The position numbers and the translations under genes are program-made. Below the pieces are notes generated by a model that made no database searches, was not told the origin of the DNA, and saw only the letters and a list, made by a program, of their open reading frames with translations. 64,000 nt of DNA, from the NCBI RefSeq assembly GCF_013204825.1, contig NZ_JABMKV010000003.1, positions 453,895-517,894 of the forward strand, in the 5' to 3' direction. This document shows, piece after piece, positions 27,614-35,889 of this stretch; position 1 is the first letter of the stretch; every line of letters starts with the position of its first letter. This stretch comes from Pedobacter boryungensis (GTDB taxonomy: Bacteria > Bacteroidota > Bacteroidia > Sphingobacteriales > Sphingobacteriaceae).

Positions 27614-28378
27614 TTATTTTTTATTTAAGAAATAATCAAAAGTATCTCCTCTTAGGCCTAAGCGAATAGTTTCTAATGGAATTACTTCCGCTGGTGCGAT
27701 ATTACCTAAATTAACATTTGTACCAATTAGCTTGATAAACCAAACCTGTTGTTCTTTTTGAGGTGCTTCCCAAATAATCGTTTCTTCAGGTATTTGTGTT
27801 AAAATCTCATCTACTAGTCCCTCTCTAACTTCACCTGTCCCACGATAAATACCAACATTCCCTCCTTCACGAGCTTCAGCAATAACTTTCCACGAACCCG
27901 CTTCGATTTCGGCCTTCATTAGAGCAATCCATTTATAAGGGGCAAATATTTTAGCTGCATCCTTAGAACCTACTTCAGAAATTACAGTTACTTGAGATGA
28001 AAGTTTTCTAATAAATTCGCATTTTTCATCATGCTCAATATCCATAGAACCATCCGAAATTTCTGCGTATTCCATTCCAAACTCATCTAAAACTTTGCGA
28101 TAATCATCAAATTGGTTACGAATTGCGAAAGCCTCAAACAATGTTCCTCCAAAATAAGTTGGAATACCAGCATCACGATAAATAGCTAGTTTTTCTTTTA
28201 ATTTAGGTGTAACAAATGAGGTTGCCCATCCTAATTTTACAATATCTGTATGTACGCCTGCAATATCTATAAAATCTTCAACTTGTCTAAGACTTAGGCC
28301 TTTATCCATCACCATTGTTAAACCACTTTGACGAGGTTTTACTGAACGATCAGGAATATCTTTTAATTTGTAATTCAT
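27614..28378 (-). CDS. comA: Phosphosulfolactate synthase (ComA family)
   Basis: A 254-residue TIM-barrel enzyme. Motifs LTMVMDKGLSLRQVEDFI, DIVKLGWATSF, IPTYFGGTLFEAF and EISDGSMDI are typical of ComA, which joins sulfite and phosphoenolpyruvate to give phosphosulfolactate. In archaea this leads to coenzyme M. Bacteroidetes have no coenzyme M pathway, so the product may feed sulfolactate or cysteate metabolism, possibly for the sulfonolipids common in this phylum (inference). A strong terminator follows; the TPR gene upstream is 66 bp away. Confidence 0.9.
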   Translation of the reverse strand: MNYKLKDIPDRSVKPRQSGLTMVMDKGLSLRQVEDFIDIAGVHTDIVKLGWATSFVTPKLKEKLAIYRDAGIPTYFGGTLFEAFAIRNQFDDYRKVLDEFGMEYAEISDGSMDIEHDEKCEFIRKLSSQVTVISEVGSKDAAKIFAPYKWIALMKAEIEAGSWKVIAEAREGGNVGIYRGTGEVREGLVDEILTQIPEETIIWEAPQKEQQVWFIKLIGTNVNLGNIAPAEVIPLETIRLGLRGDTFDYFLNKK

Positions 28379-28444
28379 ATATGCTGCAAAGGTTAAAAAA
28401 ACTCTGCTATTTTTTAATATAAAGCTATTATTTCTTGTTAATTT

Positions 28445-29848
28445 CTACTTGATATACTTATTGATAACTTCAATGATTAATCCATTATCTTGCAATTGAG
28501 GTAAATATTCAAACAGAATATAATGCTTTTCTGGATCGGTAACCAAAGCTGTTTCTAAATACGCAATAGCATCATTACTTTGGCCAAGTGCAAATAAATA
28601 AGCCACCATTCGGTAATATAACTCTGCCGCGTCTGGGTTATTTTTAATCCCCTCTGCCATCGTTTCTGAAGCCTCTACCAGTTTTCCTTGTTCATACAAC
28701 ACAGTTGAAAAATCTAACCAGGCCTCAATATCTAGCGGATTATATTCTAAAACTTTGTAATACGCTTCTACCGATTCTTCTATTTGACCCAATTTATAAT
28801 GTGCATCGGCCATTGCAAACCAAAAATCTGGATTTTCTTCATCCAATTCTAAGGCCTTTTTATAGAAATGAAGTGATTCGAAAAAACGTTCTTCAAAGTT
28901 TAATGTTACGCCAATTCCAAACCAAGCATCAGCCATTTTAGAATCCATTTTTACAGATTTCTTGTAGTAAGAACGGGCTTCGTCCATTTTCTCGAGCTTC
29001 TCGTAACACTCTCCTATTGCACAATATGTATCTGCGTTAGGTGGTTCGTACTCAAAAGTTTGTTTATAAACGTCTATTGCCTCTTGATATTTATCCAATT
29101 GCACTAAAGCATTTCCTTTATTATAGTATGCTGAAGCGAAGTTTTCCTTAATTAGAATAGCATAATCGTATGCATCAATTGCTTTTTCAAACAAATCTAA
29201 TTTGTGATAGGAGTTTGCTAGATTATACCACGCCGCATAAGAATACGGATCGCTATCAATATATTCTTGGTAAAACTGAATGCTTTCTTCTTGTTTATCT
29301 AAAATATCATAGCAAAAGGCTAGTTCATACAAACCATCCTTATTTTCCATATTTTGTTCTAAGCTACGTTTGATATAAACAATTGCAGTTTCATAATCGT
29401 GCATATTTTGATACACGTATGCCATTTGCAATAAAATTTCATCGGTAGTTTCTGCTAGAGTTAACGCTTTTTCAAAATTTTCTAAAGCCTCCGCATGGCG
29501 ATCTAAGTTTTGATAAATATTTCCACGTAACACATAAATATCTGGCTCAGATGCTTCTAACATTTCTGCTTTTTCTAGTGCAGCAAATGCCTTATCTACC
29601 TGATTGGTAAACAATAATAACTGGGCTTGTTTAATTAAAAAAACCGCAGCATACGGGTGTTGGTTTAAAGCATATTCTATAACCTGCAATGCTTTAACGG
29701 GATCGTTCTTTTCTATATAATTGTCAATTATATATTCAAATGCCTGCGCATCAAAAAAGTATTGATCCTGGTTTCGGATCATCTCTTCGTAACGCTCTAC
29801 TGAATGTTGCGCATCATCATTAAAATCAAATTCAAATTCTTCTTCCAT
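28445..29848 (-). CDS. Tetratricopeptide-repeat protein
   Basis: A 467-residue protein made almost entirely of 34-residue TPR units (about twelve), with repeated A--N/G---L-----A---Y--A patterns, for example AYYNKGNALVQLDKYQEAID and AWYNLANSYHKLDLFEKAID. It has no signal peptide and an acidic N-terminus. TPR arrays mediate protein-protein contacts; the partner is unknown. It lies on the same strand upstream of comA. Confidence 0.88.
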   Translation of the reverse strand: MEEEFEFDFNDDAQHSVERYEEMIRNQDQYFFDAQAFEYIIDNYIEKNDPVKALQVIEYALNQHPYAAVFLIKQAQLLLFTNQVDKAFAALEKAEMLEASEPDIYVLRGNIYQNLDRHAEALENFEKALTLAETTDEILLQMAYVYQNMHDYETAIVYIKRSLEQNMENKDGLYELAFCYDILDKQEESIQFYQEYIDSDPYSYAAWYNLANSYHKLDLFEKAIDAYDYAILIKENFASAYYNKGNALVQLDKYQEAIDVYKQTFEYEPPNADTYCAIGECYEKLEKMDEARSYYKKSVKMDSKMADAWFGIGVTLNFEERFFESLHFYKKALELDEENPDFWFAMADAHYKLGQIEESVEAYYKVLEYNPLDIEAWLDFSTVLYEQGKLVEASETMAEGIKNNPDAAELYYRMVAYLFALGQSNDAIAYLETALVTDPEKHYILFEYLPQLQDNGLIIEVINKYIK

Positions 29849-30087
29849 TTCTCGAATATTTAAAGAACAACCCTATTATTTCAAATACCTTATAAGTTTA
29901 CGTTATTTACAGGCTGATTACGAAAATAATTTTCAACATACACACACTCAACAAGGTAATTGATTAATAATAAAAGATTTAGCCTTAAGCTAATGTGAAT
30001 GGTAATGGGTAGTTGATCTCCAACTTTGTTCTTTTAACTATTTACAAAAATACCATATATTTAACTTAAATCAGTAAAATTCAAGTC

Positions 30088-30552
30088 ATGAAACGATTAA
30101 GCATTATTCTATTATTTTCATTGTTCGGAAGCATTCAGCTTTATGCACAATCATACAGTGAGGAAACAGCGGTAAAATCTGCCATTAATTTGTTATTTGA
30201 CGGTATGAGAAATGCCGATACCGCCATGATACGCAAGGCTTTTGCCACTCAAAACACAATGCAAACTATCGCGAAAAACAAAGAGGGAAATTTTGTAGTT
30301 CGGACAGAAAACGTAAGCGATTTTATTAAAAGTATTGGTGCTCCGCATCCCGAAAAATATGATGAACGTATTGTATTTACTAAAATATTAATTGATGCTA
30401 ACCTTGCCAGCGTGTGGACGGATTACAAATTTTATGTGGGTGAAAAATTTAGCCATTGCGGCGTTAATTCTTTTCAACTTTTTAAAGGAGAAGATGGCTG
30501 GAAAATTATTTATATTATCGATACCAGAAGAAAAGATAATTGTAATTTGTAA
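30088..30552 (+). CDS. Exported NTF2-like (lumazine-binding/SnoaL-like) domain protein
   Basis: A 154-residue protein with a signal peptide ending near QLYAQ (residue 21). The mature part (EETAVKSAINLLFDGMRNAD, VWTDYKFYVGEKFSHCGVNS, GWKIIYIIDTRRKDNC) fits the NTF2-like cone-fold family, annotated as putative lumazine-binding or DUF4440-like. Ligand and function are unknown. It stands alone and is followed by a bidirectional terminator shared with the convergent M1 peptidase gene. Confidence 0.75.
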   Translation: MKRLSIILLFSLFGSIQLYAQSYSEETAVKSAINLLFDGMRNADTAMIRKAFATQNTMQTIAKNKEGNFVVRTENVSDFIKSIGAPHPEKYDERIVFTKILIDANLASVWTDYKFYVGEKFSHCGVNSFQLFKGEDGWKIIYIIDTRRKDNCNL

Positions 30553-30568
30553 GTTGATTCGATACAAT

Positions 30569-30614
30569 AAAGCCGCAGATTCGTAGATTAATTAGTCTAC
30601 AAATCTGCGGCTTT
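30569..30614. terminator. Bidirectional terminator hairpin, member of a dispersed GCCGCAGATT palindrome family
   Basis: Stem 30569-30581 with 30602-30614 (13 bp), a C-A mismatch, and a further 5 bp (30583-30587 with 30596-30600) around an 8-nt loop. Both sides end in T/A runs, suiting the convergent genes either side. A related hairpin with the same GCCGCAG/CTGCGGC ends is at 59981-60031. Confidence 0.8.
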
Positions 30615-30630
30615 TAAATTATGTTTGGAA

Positions 30631-33138
30631 TTATTTTTTAGCTAGTTCATCAGCGCCTGCTTTAAAATACCCTGCTTGTTTAATTAAGTTATCTTTTGCT
30701 TCTTGGCTACTAGCTGTTTCTGCGGCTTTTAATTTAGCTTGTTCTGCAGTTGTAAATATTTGGACAAATTGTTTACCAAAATATTGGGTCAGTTTAGTTC
30801 TATCCATATTTGTAATGATAGCTTGAATACCAGATTGCGTAATTTTAGGATTTGTGTTTTTACTCAAATATGTAGAATAAAAACCTACTACTTGTGCCAG
30901 TTTATTAATTCCCTCTGTATTCACAATATTTAGGTAGAAATCATTATAATTATCATCTCCTAAAGCTGCGTAAACCTGTGCCAATTGAGAAGGAATATGC
31001 GCTCTAGTATCCGCATCTAAATTTGTAAGAACTCCACTTAACGAAGAGGGTTCTAACATATTTATTGTTTGTATAGCAGTACCAATTACTTTGTAAGAAC
31101 GATCGTTTAAACTCTCTTTTGCTAAAGGCAAATAAGCTTTATCACCAGTGGTAGCCAATCTGGCTAAAGCAGTTGCTCTAACATTTGAATTTTTATCTTG
31201 TTTGGCCATAGTAGCCAATGTTGGCGCAACCATAGCTTTTATGGTTTCATCTTTTACATTGAATCCTTTAATCGCTAATGCTCTTAAAACTTCACTTTGA
31301 TCTTTTAATGCTAATAACAGCATTTGTTGAGCTGCAGTTTCCTTATTTTTTAACGTTGCTTGCTCAATCGCTTTAATTCTATTCGCATAAGATGGAGCAT
31401 TTGTATATTGGAAAATATAATTTTCTAAAGTTTTATCTTCCTTAACTTGTCCAACTATAATTTTGTCAGCATCAAAATCAATTAAATCTGGTTTTGAGGA
31501 AACAGGGAAACTGAAACTCTGTTCTCTACTATTAATTACAATTTCTTTAGTCGTTTTTTTACCACCAATATAAATGTCAACTTTTATAGGAAGTGTGAAT
31601 GTTTGTACATCCGCACCTTGAATTTGTTTAACATTTATAATTGCATTTCCATCTTTATAATCATATTTCACATCTAAAATTGGGTGTCCACCAGCATAAT
31701 ACCATTGGTTAAAATATTGTGACCAATCTTTTCCGGTTACATCTTCAAAAGCTAAACGCAATTGTTGAGCTTCTCCATTTTTAAAAGCATTTGTTGTTAA
31801 ATAACGGTTTAAAGATTTGAAAAAGGCATCATCTCCCATTTGATTTTTCAATGCATATAAAATTACCGCTCCTTTTGGATAACTCACATTATCAAAAACA
31901 TCTTCTTTATCGTTATAGTTGAAACGAACTAAATTTGGACTTTCACCATTTTTGGTAGATGATAAATAGGTGTTTAATTTTTCATATCTCGTTCTATCTG
32001 CTGCATCTTTACCAGCATCATATTGTTTCCAAATAATTTCAGAAAAAGCAGCAAATGATTCGTTAACCGTAATATTCGACCATGATTCTGCAGTTACATA
32101 ATCGCCAAACCATTGGTGAAATAATTCATGTGCAATAGTACTTTCTTGATCGCCGTCTAACAATTCTCTATCCGTTGCTTGTACAGCTTCACCGTGTAAA
32201 GTAGCAGTTGTATTTTCCATTGCTCCAGAAACATAATCTCGGGCAACAATTTGCGAATACTTATTCCAAGGATATTCAACTCCAGTAACTTGAGAAAAGA
32301 AACCCATCATTTTAGGTGTTTTACCAAAAATTGCTTTAGCGTAAGGTGCATATTTTGGTTCTAAATAATAATTTACTTCTTTTCCTTTATAGGTGTCTTT
32401 ATAAATTTTGAAATCGCCAACAGCCATCATAAATAAATACGGTGAATGCGGCAAATCCATTTTCCAGATATCGGTTCTTGTTCCGTTTGTGTTTGCTTTT
32501 TGAGAAACTAATTTACCATTTGATAAAGTCACATATTTAGATAAAACTGTCATCGAAATTTCGGCAGTTGTTTTCTGGTTAGGTTTATCAATAGTTGGGA
32601 ACCAAGCAGATGAAGCTTCTGTTTCGCCCTGTGTCCAAATTTGTGTTGGTTTATCTTTTTCTGTACCATCAGGATTTATAAAATATAATCCTTTTGCATC
32701 AGTGATAGCTGCACTGCCTTTTATGGTTAATTCATTCGGTTTTGCCGTGTAATCAATGTATAAGGTATATTTTTCATCCTTAACATATTTTTTATTTAGC
32801 TGTATGTATAATTTCTCTTTATCATTCGTAAACTTTAAAGGTGTATTTCCTTTGGTCCCAACTACAGAAATGCTTTTAACATCCATTCCTTTTGCATCAA
32901 GCGTTACGGAATCTGTAGTATAAAAGTGCGGTTTTAATGTTATCCAAGCTTTTCCATATAAGTATCGCTTTGCGTAATCGAAGCTTACATCCAATTTGGT
33001 GTGCACTAAATCGTTAACTTTTGTGGCAGTTGCTCGATAGGTTGGGTTTACTTTTTCCTTTTCTTCTTGCGCATTTGCAGAAGAAATTCCACCTAAAATT
33101 ACCAGACTCATTAATCCGGCTATAAAATGTTTATTCAT
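30631..33138 (-). CDS. Exported M1-family metallo-aminopeptidase
   Basis: An 835-residue protein with a signal peptide ending near SSANAQ (residue 24). The M1 zinc motif is complete: H337-E-L-F-H341, then 18 residues to E360 (NESFAAF). The exopeptidase motif appears as GAMENTTAT, with alanine where GxMEN is usual. An N-terminal beta-barrel domain precedes the catalytic domain, and a C-terminal HEAT-like helical region follows (about 600-790). It removes N-terminal residues from peptides in the periplasm or outside the cell. It stands alone, between a shared terminator and the divergent dehydrogenase gene. Confidence 0.93.
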   Translation of the reverse strand: MNKHFIAGLMSLVILGGISSANAQEEKEKVNPTYRATATKVNDLVHTKLDVSFDYAKRYLYGKAWITLKPHFYTTDSVTLDAKGMDVKSISVVGTKGNTPLKFTNDKEKLYIQLNKKYVKDEKYTLYIDYTAKPNELTIKGSAAITDAKGLYFINPDGTEKDKPTQIWTQGETEASSAWFPTIDKPNQKTTAEISMTVLSKYVTLSNGKLVSQKANTNGTRTDIWKMDLPHSPYLFMMAVGDFKIYKDTYKGKEVNYYLEPKYAPYAKAIFGKTPKMMGFFSQVTGVEYPWNKYSQIVARDYVSGAMENTTATLHGEAVQATDRELLDGDQESTIAHELFHQWFGDYVTAESWSNITVNESFAAFSEIIWKQYDAGKDAADRTRYEKLNTYLSSTKNGESPNLVRFNYNDKEDVFDNVSYPKGAVILYALKNQMGDDAFFKSLNRYLTTNAFKNGEAQQLRLAFEDVTGKDWSQYFNQWYYAGGHPILDVKYDYKDGNAIINVKQIQGADVQTFTLPIKVDIYIGGKKTTKEIVINSREQSFSFPVSSKPDLIDFDADKIIVGQVKEDKTLENYIFQYTNAPSYANRIKAIEQATLKNKETAAQQMLLLALKDQSEVLRALAIKGFNVKDETIKAMVAPTLATMAKQDKNSNVRATALARLATTGDKAYLPLAKESLNDRSYKVIGTAIQTINMLEPSSLSGVLTNLDADTRAHIPSQLAQVYAALGDDNYNDFYLNIVNTEGINKLAQVVGFYSTYLSKNTNPKITQSGIQAIITNMDRTKLTQYFGKQFVQIFTTAEQAKLKAAETASSQEAKDNLIKQAGYFKAGADELAKK

Positions 33139-33286
33139 GGTTTATATTTTTTATTTTGATTTAATTTGAAAGATAAAGTTACAAGGTAAGCAGAAACTGC
33201 AAACATTACTAGCTATTTATAATTGGTAAACCTGCTTAATTTTTTGTTGTTTTGTATAAATCGATTTTCAGATTAAACATCATCAC

Positions 33287-34828
33287 ATGAAAACAAATAT
33301 CAACGCTGTTTTAAAGCAGCTAGGAATTGAAGATAGTAATCCTGCTTATAGTACGGGCAGTAAATGGGGTAAAACAGCTAACGAAAAAATTATTGAAAGC
33401 CATTCACCAGTAGATGGTAAAAAAATAGCATCAGTACAAGTTGCTTCTGCAAAAGATTATGATGTAGTAGTAAAAACTGCACAGGAAGCATTTCTACACT
33501 GGCGAACTGTACCTGCTCCAAAAAGAGGCGAAATAGTGCGTCAATTTGGTGAGGCATTAAGAGCAAACAAAGAAGCCTTAGGAACTTTGGTTTCTTACGA
33601 AATGGGAAAAAGCTTGCAAGAAGGATTTGGTGAAGTACAAGAAATGATTGACATCTGTGATTTTGCAGTGGGTTTATCTCGTCAGTTATATGGTTTAACT
33701 ATGCATAGCGAACGACCAAATCATCGCATGTATGAACAATGGCATCCAATAGGTATTGTTGGAATAATTTCTGCTTTTAATTTCCCAGTGGCTGTTTGGA
33801 GTTGGAATACAGCTTTGGCGTGGGTTTGTGGAAATGTTTGCATCTGGAAACCATCAGAAAAAACTCCTTTAACGGCTATCGCTTGTCAGCATATTATAGA
33901 AAAAGTCTTGGCAGCTAATGATGTACCCGAAGGTGTTTCTAATTTAATTATTGGAGATAGAGAGGTTGGAGAGTTGTTAAGTAATGATACTAGAATTCCA
34001 TTAGTTTCGGCAACAGGTTCTACGAGAATGGGTAAGGCTGTTAGTGCTGCTGTTGGTGCTAGATTAGGTAGAAGTTTACTAGAATTAGGTGGAAACAATG
34101 CGATCATTATTTCCAAAGATGCAGATTTAGATATGTCTATTATCGGAGCTGTGTTTGGTGCAGTTGGTACAGCCGGACAACGTTGTACTACTACTCGTCG
34201 TTTAATTATTCACGAAAGTGTATACGATGCGTTTACAGCTAAACTGGTTAAAGCATACGGGCAATTACGAATTGGGGATCCTTTAGATCAACACAATCAT
34301 GTTGGACCATTAATAGATACTGATGCCGTTGCGAGTTATTTAGATTCTATTGAAAAATGTAAAGCAGAAGGGGGAAATTTCGTTGTTGAAGGCGGTGTTT
34401 TAAGTGGTTCAAATTATGAATCGGGTTGCTATGTAAAACCTTGCATTGCTGAAGTTAAAAACGATTATAAAATTGTACAGCATGAAACTTTTGCCCCAAT
34501 TTTATATTTGATAAAATATAAAGAATTAGATGAGGCCATCGCTTTGCAAAATGGTGTTCCTCAAGGATTATCTTCTGCAATTATGACATTGAATTTAAGA
34601 GAAGCTGAACAGTTTTTATCTGCTCAAGGTTCTGATTGTGGTATTGCAAATGTTAATATTGGCACATCGGGCGCAGAAATTGGTGGTGCTTTTGGTGGTG
34701 AAAAAGAAACAGGTGGTGGTAGAGAAAGTGGATCAGATGCTTGGAAAGCTTATATGCGTAGACAGACCAATACCATTAATTATGCCAACACATTACCTTT
34801 AGCACAGGGAATTAAATTTGATTTATAA
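33287..34828 (+). CDS. amaB: ALDH7-type aldehyde dehydrogenase (likely alpha-aminoadipic semialdehyde dehydrogenase)
   Basis: A 513-residue NAD-dependent dehydrogenase with general base E266 (ELGGNN) and nucleophile C300 (GQRCTTTRR). The sequence around YEQWHPIGIVGIISAFNFPV, ALAWVCGNVCIWKPSEKTPL and the C-terminal GTSGAEIGGAFGGEKETGGG closely follow ALDH7/antiquitin, which oxidises alpha-aminoadipic semialdehyde (piperideine-6-carboxylate) in lysine breakdown. The substrate is assigned by family only; no other lysine genes are adjacent. It is divergent from the M1 peptidase gene and followed by a terminator. Confidence 0.9.
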   Translation: MKTNINAVLKQLGIEDSNPAYSTGSKWGKTANEKIIESHSPVDGKKIASVQVASAKDYDVVVKTAQEAFLHWRTVPAPKRGEIVRQFGEALRANKEALGTLVSYEMGKSLQEGFGEVQEMIDICDFAVGLSRQLYGLTMHSERPNHRMYEQWHPIGIVGIISAFNFPVAVWSWNTALAWVCGNVCIWKPSEKTPLTAIACQHIIEKVLAANDVPEGVSNLIIGDREVGELLSNDTRIPLVSATGSTRMGKAVSAAVGARLGRSLLELGGNNAIIISKDADLDMSIIGAVFGAVGTAGQRCTTTRRLIIHESVYDAFTAKLVKAYGQLRIGDPLDQHNHVGPLIDTDAVASYLDSIEKCKAEGGNFVVEGGVLSGSNYESGCYVKPCIAEVKNDYKIVQHETFAPILYLIKYKELDEAIALQNGVPQGLSSAIMTLNLREAEQFLSAQGSDCGIANVNIGTSGAEIGGAFGGEKETGGGRESGSDAWKAYMRRQTNTINYANTLPLAQGIKFDL

Positions 34829-34853
34829 TTCTGAAGGACTTCTCTACAAATAA

Positions 34854-34882
34854 AAAAAGCGTTCCAGTTAGGGACGCTTTTT
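34854..34882. terminator. Bidirectional rho-independent terminator
   Basis: A 12-bp stem (34854-34865 with 34871-34882, one G-T pair) around a 5-nt loop, with A and T runs at its ends. It separates the dehydrogenase gene (plus) from the convergent GIN-domain gene (minus). Confidence 0.85.
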
Positions 34883-34913
34883 CATTTTAAAAAACTGATA
34901 TATGATGGGTTGT

Positions 34914-35558
34914 TTATTTTCCTAATTCGTATAAATCATCAGAGATTTTTATGTTTTCTAAAGTTTGCGCAATTGGGCCTTTTGCATACACAGTTGCAGT
35001 AGAATTCACACTTGAAGTTTCAGCTACAAAACAACCCATGTTTAATTTTGCATTTGAGCTTAATACTGCATAATAATCAGTAGTTGAACCACCTAATTTT
35101 AAGCTTGCATTATCTTTTACAGAAGTATATAAATTAACTGTAGTGGTATTAAGATCAGCAGTTGCTTTATCTTTTAAAATTACATCTAAGCTTAAGAAAT
35201 TTACTTTACCAAATGTTTTGATTCTTGAATTGTCTCCACCTTCAATTGAAGAAAGATTGCGTACATAAACTGCTACAGTTAATGTTTCGTTTTGAAAAGA
35301 GCTGATGCGTAATACACCATTTTCTTGTTGCACTAAAGCATTTTTCGAATAGTAGCTATCGTACACTTTTACGCTTTCAGTTGGTGCTTGAACTAAAATT
35401 ACTTCAACATTACCGTTTACTACAATTTTGTTAATGTTTTTTACCTGATTTAAGGTCGTAACGTTGTTTTCTTTTACATCTGTTGATGCGAAGGCAGAAC
35501 TGGTTAATACTACTAGTGTTAATGCTGCTGCGAATAGGGTTTTAATAGAAGTTTTCAT
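34914..35558 (-). CDS. GIN-domain (DUF2807) exported protein
   Basis: A 214-residue protein with a signal peptide ending near SSAFAS (residue 25). The mature part begins INKIVVNGNVEVILVQAP and continues in a repetitive beta pattern (SIEGGDNSRIKTFGKV, NLYTSVKDNASLKLGG), typical of the head GIN domain (putative auto-transporter adhesin), a beta-solenoid common in Bacteroidetes. Function is unknown; such proteins are thought to be envelope- or surface-associated. Confidence 0.85.
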   Translation of the reverse strand: MKTSIKTLFAAALTLVVLTSSAFASTDVKENNVTTLNQVKNINKIVVNGNVEVILVQAPTESVKVYDSYYSKNALVQQENGVLRISSFQNETLTVAVYVRNLSSIEGGDNSRIKTFGKVNFLSLDVILKDKATADLNTTTVNLYTSVKDNASLKLGGSTTDYYAVLSSNAKLNMGCFVAETSSVNSTATVYAKGPIAQTLENIKISDDLYELGK

Positions 35559-35889
35559 AACTTTAATATTTTTATGTGATTGTTAATCTGTTATTTATAA
35601 TTTGTTTTTTCTGCAAGCCCTTGCTGGCAGGTTTCGTAATTAAGACGCCGTTTAGTGAGAAAGGTTGCAGTGTTTTATAGTCTTTTATACCACAAGCAGT
35701 TCAATCACGACGAACGCCTGTAATTTTTCGACGAACTCAAGTAGAAAAATGGTCCGCTAATTATTAGATTGAGTAATAACAGTGAAATTTTATTGAAATA
35801 AATGTTTTCAAGTTATTTGATTAAACAACATTTTACTGTATGTTTAGAAATTTTTAGCTCCTTATCTTTTTTCTTTTAGCCCTTAACCA
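35559..35889. other. Intergenic region between divergent GIN-domain and helicase genes
   Basis: No gene is visible. CGACGAAC occurs twice as a direct repeat (35708-35715 and 35729-35736), 21 bp apart, which is two helical turns; this could be a regulator site. GCAAGCCCTTGC (about 35612-35623) is a short hairpin. Promoters for both flanking genes should lie here, but I find no convincing TAnnTTTG box. Confidence 0.4.
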
